From Prorocentrum cordatum (Eukaryota > Sar > Dinophyceae > Prorocentrales > Prorocentraceae), in contig CAUYUJ010012559.1 in NCBI GenBank assembly GCA_963575745.1, positions 2,501 through 66,500 on the forward strand: a DNA stretch of 64,000 nt, given 5' to 3'. Made by a program: the position numbers and the translations under genes. Shown here piece by piece: positions 9,640-20,551 of this stretch (within the stretch, counting starts at the first letter, position 1; each line of letters starts with the position of its first letter). A model generated the notes under the pieces. The model ran no database searches. It saw only the letters and a list, made by a program, of their open reading frames with translations, and was not told where the DNA came from.

Positions 9640-10190
9640 GGAGGGAGGAGGGAGGAGGGAGGAGGGAGGAGGGAGGAGGGAGGAGGGAGGAGGGGAGGAG
9701 GGAGGGGGGAGGAGGAGGAGGGAGGAGGAGGAGGAGGAGCAGGGGAGGAGGAGGAGGGAGGAGGAGGAAAGGGAGGAGGAGGGAGGAGGAGGAGGAGGAG
9801 GAGAGAGGAGGAGGAGGCGGCGGGGAAGAAAGAGGAGCAGGAGGAGAAGAAGGAGGAGGAGGGACGGATGATGAGGAGCATGAGGAGGAGGAGGAGGAGG
9901 AGGAGAAGGAGAAGGAGGAGAAGGAGCGGAGGAGGGGAGGGGGGAGGAGGAGGAGGAGGAGGAGGAGGAGGAGGAGGAGGAGGAGGAGGAGGAGGAGGAG
10001 GAGGAAGGGAGGAGGAGGAGAAGGAGGAGGAGGAGGAGGAGGAGGAGGAGGAGGAGGAGGAGGAGCGAGGAGGAAGGAGGAAGGGGGAGGAGGAGGATGA
10101 GGGGGAGGAGGAGGAGGAGGAGGAGGAGGAGGAGGAGGAGGAGGAGGAGGAGGAGGAGCAAGGAGGAGGCGGAGGACGAAGGGGGAGGAT
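9640..10190. repeat. (GGA)n/(GGAGGGA)n polypurine tract, 550 bp
   Basis: Continuation of the left-flank tract. The purine run is strand-asymmetric and has triplex potential. Open frames here are poly-Arg/Glu/Gly or Ser/Pro/Leu shadows. Confidence 0.95.
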
Positions 10191-10415
10191 TCGACCCAAT
10201 TTGGGCGGCGCGGGCTTCCGCACGCAGGAGGCGGCCGACAGGCAGGTCGCTCGCCTGAGCCTGGCCGCCCGGCTCGGGCCCCTATGCTCACCGTGTGCGG
10301 GCAGCCTGGCTACAGTAGGGGCCCGACCACAAGACACCTTCCACAAGAGGCCGATCAGGAAACCAGTGCACAAGAGCTCTTCCACAAGAAACCTTCCACA
10401 ATCACGGAGGAGAGC

Positions 10416-10605
10416 AGTGGAGGCCAGTGCACAAGACACCTTCCGCAAGAAGGCCCAACCCTGAGACCCCAGGATGTCAAACTATGATCTTTGGTGTGGG
10501 AACGTCACGCTGCCCATCGCAGAACCATCGAGCCCAAGAAGCCCAGGGCCCACCCTGGAGGCAAGCAGGGTGACTCTTGGCACGGGTCTCCACTGCAGGG
10601 GGCGT
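10416..10605 (+). repeat. Dispersed repeat, copy 1 (partner at 23228-23402)
   Basis: Shares blocks in the same order with 23228-23402: GTGGAGGCCAGT, CACAAGA, TGAGACCCCAGGA, GGTGTGGGA.CGTC, GCCCAGGG or CCCAGGGC, and GGTCTCCACTGCAG. Short CTTCCACAAGA repeats precede it from 10320. No coding potential is recognised. Confidence 0.6.
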
Positions 10606-10926
10606 GGTGGGTGGCGCCCGACGCTGGCGCGGGGGGGGGCATTCCCCGCCTCCCCAGCCTAATCCTCGTTCTCTCATTCTCGGCGGCACCGAGTTCACAC
10701 GTCTGTCCTGGTACACCCAAGGACAGGAGGATCACGCATAGATGGCCAGGAACCTTCGTCGACTGCCCACCGCGTGGGAGATCTTCTCATGTTGATCCTG
10801 ACTATCCGTATCCCCCTCCGTCTTCGTGCTTCTCCTCGCGCCCATCCTTCCCGTGGCTGGTGTCCTGCTCCTGTACCTCCCCCGTCCCCTTTCCCGCCCC
10901 TGTCCGCCACTCCGCTCCCTCTTAAT

Positions 10927-11080
10927 CTTCGATCCTCGATCCTCAGTTCTCAATCCTCGGGCCTCAAATCTCAAGCATCGATCCTCGAGCCTCGATCCTC
11001 GAATCTCGACCCTCGAATCTCGAGCCTCGATCATCGACCTTCGAACCTTCATGTTCGATTCGATTCATTGGCTTCGATCC
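10927..11080 (+). repeat. CGATCCTC/CGAATCTC minisatellite, block 1
   Basis: Degenerate 7-8-bp units (CGATCCT, CGAGCCT, CGAATCT) rich in TCGA palindromes. A second block lies at 11495-11632. Confidence 0.85.
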
Positions 11081-11221
11081 TCGCGCCAAGATCCGAACCT
11101 CCTTGCCTCTACCCATGAATCTAGTGAACCCGTTAGAATCCTCGAAGCTCAGTCCTCCCTGGTGTCACCAGAGGTGGTCCCAGCAGCTCCTCCAGGGAGG
11201 CCCTGATAGCGTCCAGAGCAA

Positions 11222-11345
11222 CCCGCCCACAGGAGGAGGAGAAGGACGAGGAGGAGGAGGCGGAGGCGGAGGAGGAGGCGGAGGAGGCGGAGGAGGAGGA
11301 GAAGGAGGAGAAGGAGGAGGAGGAGGAGAAGGAGGAGAAGCGTTC
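11222..11345. repeat. (GGA)n polypurine tract
   Basis: GGAGGA/GGCGGA repeat between the two TCGA-rich minisatellite blocks. Confidence 0.9.
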
Positions 11346-11494
11346 AGAAGCGTCGACCCGTTCATCCTGGTGGTGTGGCATCCCGGCTTCATGTGGTGGG
11401 CTGGCCCTGGGGCCCGAAGCAGGGCCCCAGAGGCCGAACTGTGTCAGACACCACACGTCTGCCGAACAGGGGAAGGACACCCCGGGAGCCTAGG

Positions 11495-11632
11495 AACCTC
11501 GCGCCTCGGATACCAAGCCTCGATCCTCCATCCTCGAACCTCGATCCTCACTCGAACCCAGATCCTCGATCCCCGAATGCCGAAACTCGATCTTCGATGC
11601 TCGATCCCCGACCCCCTAGCCTCGATTTAAGG
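11495..11632 (+). repeat. CGATCCTC minisatellite, block 2
   Basis: Same unit as 10927-11080; the two blocks flank a (GGA)n core and unrelated sequence. Confidence 0.8.
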
Positions 11633-11875
11633 GGACGGCTGGGGCGACCAGCGCAGGGGGGCAAACACCTGCTTGCCATCGGCGACGCATCGCCGACAGA
11701 TCGGCGACAGGTCCCGATTGGCGCTCCTGGTCGAGGTGGGGAGCCCGCAGGCCCGAGTGGCGATGAGTGGGCGATGTTGTGAGCCGATGCTCCCTCAGGG
11801 GCGGGGGTTCAGGATCAATTGTGACTGAATGCTGCTGAGCACGGCTCGAAAGTTTCTCTAAAGGGTCAAGCACTT

Positions 11876-12092
11876 GTTCTCTGGCCCCCGAGGCGCGATC
11901 CGTGTGGGGGGCGCGCGAGAATTGGCCCGAGGACGCCGGCTCGAGGCCCGTGCATCCGCCGCTGGACGAGGGTTCAGCACAATGTGCTTCCAGCCCCCGA
12001 GGCGCGATCTGTTTAAGGAGCGCGCCAAACTGTGCCACGAGGATGCCAACTCAAGGCCCCGGCGGCTGCCGCTGGTCGCTGCCTCCCGGCCG
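11876..12092 (+). repeat. Tandem duplication, period about 109 bp
   Basis: CCCCCGAGGCGCGATC at 11885 recurs at 11994, followed by matching GCGCGCGAGAATTGGCC/GCGCGCCAAACTGTGCC and GAGGA(C/T)GCC stretches. No gene is recognised. Confidence 0.7.
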
Positions 12093-12194
12093 CCGATCGC
12101 AGGCCGCTGTCGCCGCGCATGCATTGCCAGACTGGCCCGCTTCACGCCCCCAGGCGCTGTGACGTGACGAGGGAGTAGAAGAGGAAGTGACTCG

Positions 12195-12445
12195 CCCCGC
12201 TGCCTTGCCACGCGGCGAGCAGCACAGAATACTATCCTTTTCGGCTCCCAGACCCTGCCACGTGGCGAGCAGAGGATGGTATCCGCCCAGCTGCTTTGCC
12301 GCTTGGCGACTAGACCAGAGTTGGATGTCCTCATCCCTGCCGCGATGCCACGCGTCAATAATAATATCATCGTGTTCGTTCGCCGCGCAGGCGTTGCCAC
12401 GTGGCGGATAGAGTTCCGCCGCGCTGCGTTGCCACGTGGCGAATC
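12195..12445. repeat. Cluster of TTGCCACGTGGCGA-like palindromes
   Basis: Five or six copies, near 12204, 12256, 12296, 12346, 12392 and 12430, of TGCCACGTGGCGA or variants, spaced about 35-55 bp. The core CCACGTGG is a perfect palindrome of G-box type; a regulatory role is not shown. Confidence 0.7.
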
Positions 12446-12662
12446 GAGTAGTAGTGGCTCCTCCCCATTCGCGTCGTTCAAACGCGCGCACGCCCATCCT
12501 CACAACGGACCTCTGGCCCACGGCGCTTCAGAGCGGTCATGGCCTAGGAACGCCGTCTCAGGCTCCGTGTTGGCACCAAGATGGTCACCTCGGGACCCCG
12601 CAAGGGACCCAACAAGCGAGCATCACCTCAATCCTCACGGAAGCCTGCGTCACGAAACCGAC

Positions 12663-12790
12663 ACTTGCCGGAGGAGGAGGAGGAGGACGACGACGAGGAG
12701 GAAGAGGAGGAGGAGTTGTTGCTAGAAGAGGAGGAGGAAGAGGAGGAGGAGGAGGAGGAGGAGGAGGAGGAGGAGAAAGAGGGGGACGAG
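12663..12790. repeat. (GGA)n polypurine tract
   Basis: GAGGAG repeat with a few GAC and GAA interruptions. Confidence 0.9.
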
Positions 12791-12939
12791 CAGGAAGAGG
12801 AGGAGGCATTTCTTCCCTCAAGCAACCTTCAAAACCACCGGCATGAAACAGATTTTGCACCCCCCCCTCCCTGTGCACCCTCTCCTTCGGCTGGCCCGGC
12901 GCCCCCCCCCCTTGCAAGTATATCGGGCCGCACCTGCGC

Positions 12940-13095
12940 TTAGGTCGGGCATGTCCCCCTACAAGCAGATTTTGGACGACAAATTAAGAATCGTCGAAAC
13001 ATACACCAAAATAGCCAAAAATGGTGGAAGAATCGTCCCCTGACAAACTGAAGTATTTGTGAACATTCCTACTGTAGGGGGACAGGCCCGACTTA
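12940..13095. mobile_element. MITE-like element family A, copy 1
   Basis: 156 bp with inverted ends: TTAGGTCGGGCATGTCCCCC on the left, and a right end whose reverse complement reads TAAGTCGGGCCTGTCCCCC. Flanks CACCTGCGC (12931-12939) and AACCTGAAC (13096-13104) match at 6 of 9 bases, as a decayed 9-bp target duplication would. No ORF; five more copies lie in this window. Confidence 0.85.
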
Positions 13096-13257
13096 AACCT
13101 GAACTTCAGAGGTCGCGTGGCCAACACATCGAAGCCGCAGCAGCCTCGAGTCGGATCGATCGGATCGACGCGGAGACCGACCCGCCGGGCCTGGCGCCGC
13201 CCACCGCCAGTCCTGGGAGAAGAAACGCAAGGCACAAACAAAACCTTTGGTGGCGCT

Positions 13258-13382
13258 CCGCGTGGATTTCTTGGATCTGCGCCGGACCGCCCTCTCCCTG
13301 GCGCGCGGAGCGCGCCAGGGGCGGCGCCAGAGGCGCCGCCAACGGGGCCCAGGCGAGGATCCAAGAACTCCAAGCGCAGCGT
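13258..13382. repeat. Inverted-repeat element family F, copy 1
   Basis: CGCGTGGATTTCTTGGATCT at the left and AGGATCCAAGAACT at the right form inverted arms around a GGCGCCAGAGGCGCC-rich centre. A related copy is at 44241-44376. Confidence 0.65.
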
Positions 13383-14340
13383 CGGAAGTTTGTGTTTAAT
13401 TATGGGCAAGCCGGTTCCACGACTCCCGAAGTAACTACTCGCAAATGGCTGGGATCCGCCGCAAACGGCTGGGTTCCATAAGAGGAAGACATTTCTTTAT
13501 CGGGCGTTGGCGAGTAGGCACTTTGTGAGGAGGAGTGAAAGAAGAAGAAGGAGGAGGAGGAGGAGGAGGAGAAAGAGGCAAGCGCACGACGACGACGACG
13601 TCCCGACCTACCCTCCCCCGCTGCGCAGGAAGGCGGAGGGCCCGAACGGCTGCTCGAAAGGCGTCATGCGCCGCGCCAGGGAGAAGGAGGACCTCGGGAG
13701 GAAGGAGACGGAGCTGGCGATACGTGCGTAGCGACATATATTTCTGCTAAGATGGGGACGGTGCAGTATCCAGGGATCCCAAGACGATCGGGGGGATCGA
13801 GGCATAAAGGACGCGAGCGGAGGGATTGGGAAACCGGCCAACCTAACCTGGGGCAACATAAATAATGTCTCAAAGAGTCAGGTAAATTCATACAGCCGAG
13901 GAGACACGAGAGTTTTCCACGGGCATGCAGAATACGATGGCTGGTAAACCATCCGCCAGACACCGCGCGGAGCCAGGGCCAAACCCATGACGGGGGGGCC
14001 TCATTTTAGACCTGGCGGACAGAAACAAAGCCCTCACGAGCGACCTCTTGAACTCTGGAGGGAAACAGCGTGAACAAGCGAGACCTTGGAAGTTTATCCT
14101 AGGGTGCGATTGCCAGCACTGAGCGCAAACTATCTTCGCGGCCCGCTGGGGCGTACAGGCCTCGAGAGGAACTCTGGGGATCCTACAGACACGGACGGCC
14201 TCCAAGCTCAGCTCAGGAGACGAGACACGGCAGGCGGCAGCCGTATACTCAATTATCCCAGAGCGACCCCACCTAGGAGTTGGAGCCCCTAGGAGAGCAA
14301 TCTTAGTAGTAACGGCGAACGCCGTCCTCCTCCTTCTCCT
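13383..14340. other. No gene recognised
   Basis: Mixed-composition DNA with a 45-bp GGA run near 13530-13575. The open frames show no known domain or consistent codon bias. Confidence 0.6.
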
Positions 14341-14344
14341 CATC

Positions 14345-14444
14345 GTCGCTGTTGTAGCAGTAGCGGTGGTAGTAGTGGTGGTGGTAGTGGTAGTGGTAGT
14401 GGTCGTGGTTGTAGTAGTAGTAGTAGTCGTAGTAGTACTAGTAC

Positions 14445-14516
<72 letters not shown>

Positions 14517-14533
14517 TAGTAGTAGTAGTAGTG

Positions 14534-14564
<31 letters not shown>

Positions 14565-14581
14565 AAAAAGTAGAAGTAGTG

Positions 14582-14654
<73 letters not shown>

Positions 14655-14712
14655 TAGTAGTAGTAGTAGTAGTAGCAGTAGCAGTAGCAGTAGCAGTAGC
14701 AGTAGCAGTAGC

Positions 14713-14751
<39 letters not shown>

Positions 14752-14758
14752 CGTAGTG

Positions 14759-14790
<32 letters not shown>

Positions 14791-14791
14791 C

Positions 14792-14822
<31 letters not shown>

Positions 14823-14845
14823 TAGTAGTCGTAGTAGTAATAGTA
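14345..14845. repeat. (AGT)n microsatellite, 500 bp
   Basis: Long AGT repeat with a (AGC AGT) stretch at 14670-14715. The open frames are poly-Val or poly-Ser. Confidence 0.97.
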
Positions 14846-14854
14846 CCGCTTGAT

Positions 14855-15030
14855 ACCTACATCTACATCTATACCTACATCCACATCCACACCGACAGCG
14901 ACATCTACATGTACACCTGCATCCACATCTACATATACATCTACATCTACATCTACATCTACATCTACATCTACAACTACACTCACATCTACATCTACAT
15001 CTACACCAATATCTACACCTACATGTACAT
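14855..15030. repeat. (ACATCT)n microsatellite
   Basis: Hexamer ACATCT/ACACCT array directly after the AGT block. Confidence 0.95.
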
Positions 15031-15349
15031 CAACTTCCAGAACGCAGAAGCGTCTCTACCGGCCATGGCCGGCACGATTTGTCCCAGCGCCGGGGCACCT
15101 CTCCTCGTCGCTGTCCCAGAACACCTCTGGGTCCCGATGAGGCTGATCACGTCTACGTTGTTCTGATGCCAAACAGACGGATCAGAGGAGCCCTCCGGGG
15201 CCACTTGGAAAGCGAAGCGCTGGAGCCACAATGGCACCGGAACTGGGAGGGACCCACAAACCGGAAGGGACAAGGGGGGGACAAACCGCCCGCCCAAACC
15301 GCGCAGGGTTCCCTGTGGCCTCGAAGCGAATTTGAAATGAATTTCGAAA

Positions 15350-15490
15350 ACGACATACACACCGTATACAGCATATGATACATATACCGTATGCACAACA
15401 TGTACAACATATACAGCACGCACAACATACATACCACGTATACGGCATACACAACATGTACAATATATGCAGCATGCATAGCATGTAAAC
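15350..15490. repeat. ACATAC/ACAACATGTA degenerate array
   Basis: Irregular ACAACATGTACAACATA units, followed to 15660 by TATATGCATATA. Confidence 0.8.
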
Positions 15491-15664
15491 GCATACATGA
15501 CATCAGAGACGATTGATGGGAGACCAACGGGCTCACCATCGTTTCGTCATTACATGGGCAATTGTATCGCTATTCGGGTGCATTGATGGTAGAGTTATGC
15601 GTATATAGACATATCTGTATATGCATATATATGTATATATATGCAAATTTGTGGACACATATGC

Positions 15665-16015
15665 ATACGTTATGCCATGCGATGCGGCAAAGAGCTATGC
15701 TAAACAATGCTATACAATGCTATGCTATGCTGTGCTATGCTGCGCTATGTTATGCGATGCTAGGATGTACTATGCGGAGTTGTGCTATGCTATGCTATGG
15801 TATGATATGCTTGGCTATGCTATGCAATGCTGTGCTAGTGCTGCGCTGCGCTATGCTGCGCTGCGTTAAGCTATTCTAAGCTAAGCTATGCTAAGCTACG
15901 CTAAGCTAAGCTAAAATAAGCTAGGCTAGGCTAGGCTAAGCTAAGCTAAGCTAAGCCAAGCTAAACTAAGCTAAGCTAAGCTAAGCTAAGAGGAGACAAG
16001 CTTAGCTAAGCTAAG
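15665..16015. repeat. GCTAT then GCTAA pentamer array
   Basis: GCTATGCTAT repeats grade at about 15870 into GCTAAGCTAAGCTAA. The array lies about 110 bp beyond the LINE stop, on the element's 3' side, so it may be its 3' tail or its target. Confidence 0.9.
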
Positions 16016-16127
16016 CTGGGTGAACCCAGGGGACGCAACTGGGGAAACCGCGGGGCGGATACTGGGGGAACCGCCAGGGCCAGTTCCCACTGCCCGGCCC
16101 TCTGAGCCAATAGAGTAAGAAACCCTT

Positions 16128-16709
16128 TTAGGCAGAGCTTAGGTAGGGAACATATGCTTTCGACTTCCAGCGTGCAGGAGAAAGTCGACCAGCTGGCAGC
16201 ATCGCCAATCGAAGCTCGTCGGCACTCGCCGCGCTAACATTCTGAGCACACAGCCAGCGAAAGACTCGAGCATGTCCTGGCAGTGTGTGCATCGCTATTC
16301 TTGCCATCGTCGCAGCACTCGTAATCTCTAGAGGGAGCGCGTTCGGCCCGTGGAACTCATTGAGATGCAACCAATCGGCATGCGCAAAATTTTCCAAGGG
16401 GAGCCTGCAGACCTGCGGGGGACAGCCTAGCTCTACCTGCTTCAGGGACCTCGGCATCGGCAAGAACTGCATCACATAGCTCAGCACCGAAGTACAGCGC
16501 GCGCTGCACAAGACAGCCGGCGAAGAAGCAGGAGTCGGCCCACGACCAACAGCAGCGCAACGGAGACGATTTTTCGGTATCGGAAGTGCCCAAGAATCGT
16601 CTTCAGAAGCTCCAGGGCCCACCCGGATCCCCGGATAAAACAACTTATCTTCAATGCGAAACTGACTCCAGGCCAGCGTAAACATGTCCAAAAACTGCTG
16701 GGTCTTCAT
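16128..16709 (-). pseudogene. LINE reverse transcriptase, C-terminal part
   Basis: 193 codons, frameshifted against the upstream RT piece near 16700-16760. The stretch LSYVMQFLPMPRSL followed by LHLNEFHGPNALPLEI resembles the thumb/post-palm region of dinoflagellate LINE RTs, where colinear sequence with a conserved LSYV-Q motif follows the palm. It would have joined the palm in the intact enzyme. No RNase H domain follows before the stop, in contrast to the fragment at 56705-58120. Confidence 0.75.
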
Positions 16710-17656
16710 CTTGAGTTCAGCGGTAAACCTGCCAGAAACGGGAACAATAACACATTGCGTCTGTTTTTTTTGTGTTTCAAGTGTTCAATCTTCTCGGTGA
16801 TATTCACGACGCGGAAGAGCTGGGTTAGGCATCTAAGCATCTTGGGGGCTCCGCCAAGGTCGTCGGCGCAGGCTCGGTTGTTTCCAAGCCGCTTGCTCTT
16901 GAAGCAGCAATGGAGGTCAACCAGCGCGGGCGACAAGGCAACGGCGAACGGGGGCCCCGACAGCGCATCCCCTTGGATAATGCCTGAACGGATCCAGAAC
17001 GCATGTCTCAAGAAACCCTGGATCGCGATCACACCCTGGATGGCGTCATATAAGATAGCGATGAGGCGAATCAGCGCTGACGGGCATCCCATCTTCACCA
17101 GCGCGAGCATTGCAAACTCTTGAGACAAGCTAGGGAACGCATGCCCGTAATCAAGGGCATATAGAACAGGACAATTATCATCAGCTTCAGGCCGAGCTGA
17201 GTGCGCGCGGGATAACGCATCAACTTCCAGGATAATCACACAACAATTGCGGCCTCTCATGAAGCCGCGCTGGTCCCCGGGAACAAGACGGTCCAGAGGA
17301 CTGCGGATGGCGTAATTCACAGTCGCAGTCAAAAGCTTAATACTGGCACTTCGGATCCCCAAAACTCGAACTGCATTCGCTTCCCGATCACACTCGCCAT
17401 CGGCCGAGTCGGAGGCGAGCTCGCCCTGGATTGAGCAGGAAGGCCTGCAAGGTCGCGCTCTCCGACGAGACAAGGCCTTTGCCCGACAGCGCCCACAAGA
17501 GGACGTCGCGCAGAAACGAAGCCCAGAAGGGTGAGCAGGCCAGGCAGCGCAGCACAGCCGGTCCACTCCAGGAAAAGAATCACCAACTCGAAGTGCAACC
17601 TTCTCCAGGGCAGCAAGCGACGGCGGCGGGCAGTCATCGAAGTTGAGGGGCTTCAC
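16706..17656 (-). pseudogene. LINE reverse transcriptase, palm domain
   Basis: Open for about 316 codons. Visible RT motifs: QRGFMRGRN (fingers), ALDYGHAFPSLS (motif A, Asp), GIIQGDALSGPP (motif B, normally QGDPLSP) and RACADDLGG (motif C, a CADD version of FADD/YADD). The N-terminal residues resemble the region that follows the endonuclease in this class (HWGSVFARKP just upstream, frame-shifted). The enzyme primes cDNA synthesis at nicked target DNA. Catalytic Asp residues remain, but frameshifts on both sides make the copy inactive. Confidence 0.85.
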
Positions 17657-17693
17657 GAAACGATCGACGCAAGCAGCGGCAGCCTGCGCAGGT

Positions 17694-19058
17694 CATGGTT
17701 TTCGAGCAAAGACCGAGCCCCAATGCGAAGTCAGGGCAGTTGCACGATTGGCAGCATCCACCGTCCTCACCCCACCCACCACGATCGCTCTCATAATAAC
17801 TTTCCTGGAAAACGGAACCCAAAGCCGAGCTCGACGATCGATGGCTTTGAGTTGCTGTCGAAGACGGTCCTCGAGCCTACATCCTGCGCGTGATCGAGAC
17901 GAGCTTGTGCCGAACAACGATCGAGACCAGCAGCTTTAAGTTGCACTTCGTTCGGCCAACGTTGAAACGGGGCTGGGTGGAGCAAGCGCACCTGGCCGCC
18001 GCGAATCTCGACGGAGTCGGGGGCCCTCTCGTGCGAGCTCAACAGTCATTCGGCATGTGCGCAGTCCTGGCGCCACACAGCGCGAGCCAGAGCGCGTGCC
18101 AGGGGCAGCGGCGTCCGCGGGTCATGCGGACGCTTGAAAGCCAAGAGATTGCGGGCATCTCGACCAGCCTCTTGCATGAGTATTTTATGTCTCTCAAGGC
18201 GACGGGGAGGACACATACTGTTCAAATAACTTTCTTCCGCAGCGATAGATTTCTGGAGAACAGACTTATATATGACTTCGCGATGCGCTTCGGGATGGGC
18301 CGATCGAACTCATTCGAGACTTCGCGGGAGAGAAACGACACCGCCAGAGCAGCATGGTCACTCACCTTGCCTCTGGATAGCTCCTCAGGGTTGCCCACAA
18401 CTCGGGCGCGCGAGCACGCTTGCGCATTCGTCCGGCTGGGCCAGGAGCATCAACATCTATCAATAGTTGCTACAACGTCCGCCTGCTTATCGAAATGGGT
18501 GGCGACAGCCGGCGAAATCTCAATTAACGAATCAAGTGCGTCACGCCATCTCGGCGCCTGTGCGAGCAGGGGCTGAGGATTTCTTCGGACCTCCCATGGC
18601 TGCGCAAAGCTCGTTTCTCCTCGGGCGCAAAAGTAACATCACCTGTGATAACCGTTGCAGCCCTCAGGATTAGCTTCTGATTCGGCCCGATCCCTGGACA
18701 TGAGATTGCACGCGTCCCGAACTCGAGCTGCCGCGAGCTCGTGATTACGGACACTCCAACTAACTATCGCAGTGTTTTCGCTGGCAATCACTACGCGCAG
18801 CGCGCGACCAGGAATGGGCGCAGAGAGAGACGAGGAGACGCCCCGAGGAGGAGTAGGGGTGGGGCTACCTGGAACCAAGATCCCTGGGACGATCTTGGCG
18901 ACACCCCGCCGGACGCGACCCTCGCGGTCCTCGCCGCAGAAACTCGAAACAATCAGGGCCCCATGAAGAATCCGTTGCAAGAAGATTCGGAGCTGCGCCT
19001 CGTTCTGATGCACCTCTTGAACCGAAGCAACAGAGGAGCCAAGGCGCAGCCTAGTCAA
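17694..19058 (-). pseudogene. LINE endonuclease (EEP/AP-type) and EN-RT linker, degraded
   Basis: Reading across frames on the minus strand gives the endonuclease signature ASVQEVHQNEAQL (about 19000), then ASENTAIVSWSVRNHEL, THFDKQADVVATIDR, and SDHAALAVSF (about 18350), the last corresponding to the conserved SDH-x-P motif. The linker then includes HDPRTPLPLARALWR. Several stops and frame changes break it. The family nicks target DNA to prime reverse transcription. Confidence 0.7.
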
Positions 19059-19175
19059 ATAACCAAGCTTCCCAGCTGCGTGAGCCCCCTCATACTGGAG
19101 AAGCGCCCGACAATTTCACGTCGCAGAAATGATGCCACCAACCGAGCACCTGCGCCGTCGACCTCGGCAGTAGCT

Positions 19176-19775
19176 TCACAAAACGGCTAAAGACCACTCT
19201 GGCTCGGCATCAGGCTCGAAGATCGAGCTGGCCCACGAGACGAGGTCGGACTTGGATAAGCCCAGCTTGCGGATCGTTGCCTGGTTCCACATGACGTCGG
19301 CCTTCTCTTTGCCCGGCTTCGGCTCAACCTTGCACGGCGCGCCCCTGCCGACGGAGACACAGCCACGATCGCGATCGAAGAAGGCTTTGTGGTCACGCAA
19401 CTCCGAGTGCAGCGCCACCTATGTCTTGCGGCCGAAGATATCGAGCTTGACCTGGCGCGGGTTCTTGTTTTGAGACACATGGAAGCGTATTCCCCCCCCG
19501 CCGACACGGGCTGCCACGGTGAATTGACGCCAGACACCATCACTACCACGGAGCGACTGCAACGCCTTGCCCACGCGGCGGGCAGCAAGGCCAGCAGCGC
19601 CCGTGAATTTGAGAACGAACTGCTTTGAGAGGGGGCCGGCGGGCTGAACCTCGTACGTCTCAGCGTCGAGGCCAGACTCTGACAACCACGGAGTAAGTGC
19701 GGCAAGTACCTCTGCTATAGAAACCAATTGCCCAGCCGCCACACGTATGATCGTGCCGTCCGTGTCCCTGTCGAA
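19176..19775 (-). pseudogene. LINE ORF1 C-terminal half beyond an in-frame TAG
   Basis: After the TAG at 19776-19778 the same frame continues FDRDTDGTIIRVAAGQLVS, then a segment ending DIFGRKT, a second in-frame TAG (19419-19421), and ALHSELRDHKAFFDRDRG ... EPEWSL to a TGA at 19176-19178. This is the RNA-binding-like domain that precedes the endonuclease in dinoflagellate LINEs. Continuity of recognisable sequence across both TAGs shows they are nonsense mutations, each explainable as CAG to TAG. Confidence 0.75.
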
Positions 19776-20381
19776 CTATGTAGATTGAACTTGAACTGGG
19801 CGCGACGACTGCGAGTTAGCCACCACCAAAGCCTCCTCCGACTTCTTGATATGTGCAACCATCTGTGCAAGTAGCTCATCATGTCCATTGACGCGGTTGG
19901 CCTGCTGCTGCAACTGTCCGTGAATATCACCGGTCCGTCCCGTGAGCTCACGCCGAAGATCATCAAATCGCGACGCCACGGCAGCGGCGATGCGCTCGTC
20001 GAGCTTGGTGCCGATTTTCTGGACGTCATCCTGGCACATCTTGAGGCACTCGTCAAAGTTCTTCGTGAACGCATCCGTGATAGACTTTGCTTCAATGTGG
20101 ACTGTGGTCGCAACCGTGGGCGATACCATGGACTCGAACTGAACCTGCAATGCTGCCACCTCCTCTTTGGGCAAGCCAGCACAGATGGTGCGGATCTGCT
20201 CATCGGACATATCCTCATCTGAGTCGCTGCCAAGCTTGTGCATCTCGGGACCGCAGCCAGCAGAAGCCGCAGCGGGAGAAGACGCACCAGTGCCAGCAGA
20301 GCGAAACTGAAGACGAGCACCGCGAGGAGTGGTCTTTGGAACAGTCTTGATGACATTCTTCGCTGCGTCATTCGAGGCCAT
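19776..20381 (-). CDS. LINE ORF1-like protein, N-terminal part
   Basis: 201 codons from ATG 20381 to TAG 19776. The start was chosen because the spliced leader at 20573-20552 marks the transcript end and this is the first credible ATG, 170 nt downstream. Visible parts: an acidic patch (SDSDEDMSDEQI, about residues 50-61), then an alpha-helical, probably coiled-coil stretch (FESMVSPTV ... DERIAAAVASRFDDLRRELTG ... QQQANRVNGHDELLAQMVAHIKKSEEAL). Coiled-coil ORF1 proteins of LINEs bind element RNA. The open frame extends upstream, but only as simple-repeat translation. Probably not functional alone, since the rest of the polyprotein is broken. Confidence 0.65.
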   Translation of the reverse strand: MASNDAAKNVIKTVPKTTPRGARLQFRSAGTGASSPAAASAGCGPEMHKLGSDSDEDMSDEQIRTICAGLPKEEVAALQVQFESMVSPTVATTVHIEAKSITDAFTKNFDECLKMCQDDVQKIGTKLDERIAAAVASRFDDLRRELTGRTGDIHGQLQQQANRVNGHDELLAQMVAHIKKSEEALVVANSQSSRPVQVQST

Positions 20382-20551
20382 CCCAGCTGCAACAACATAA
20401 AGCGAGAGAGATGGGGAAGCTACTGCAGGTGTGGGGGCCCAAATCCCACAGTGAACGCCAAAAAGCACTGCCAGGCAGAACTGCCTTGCCTGCCGCGGAT
20501 TAGCGGTATCCCTGCAGGCACGGAGGCGCGGAACCCCCAGAGTGCAGGCAC

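Noticed and set aside
9581-10464. Several long overlapping ORFs (up to 275 codons)
   Set aside because: They are translations of GGA/TCC repeats (poly-Pro, Ser, Leu, Glu, Arg) in every frame and on both strands.
12346-12375. AATAATAATATCATCG as an origin or regulatory AT block
   Set aside because: Too short and isolated to support any function.
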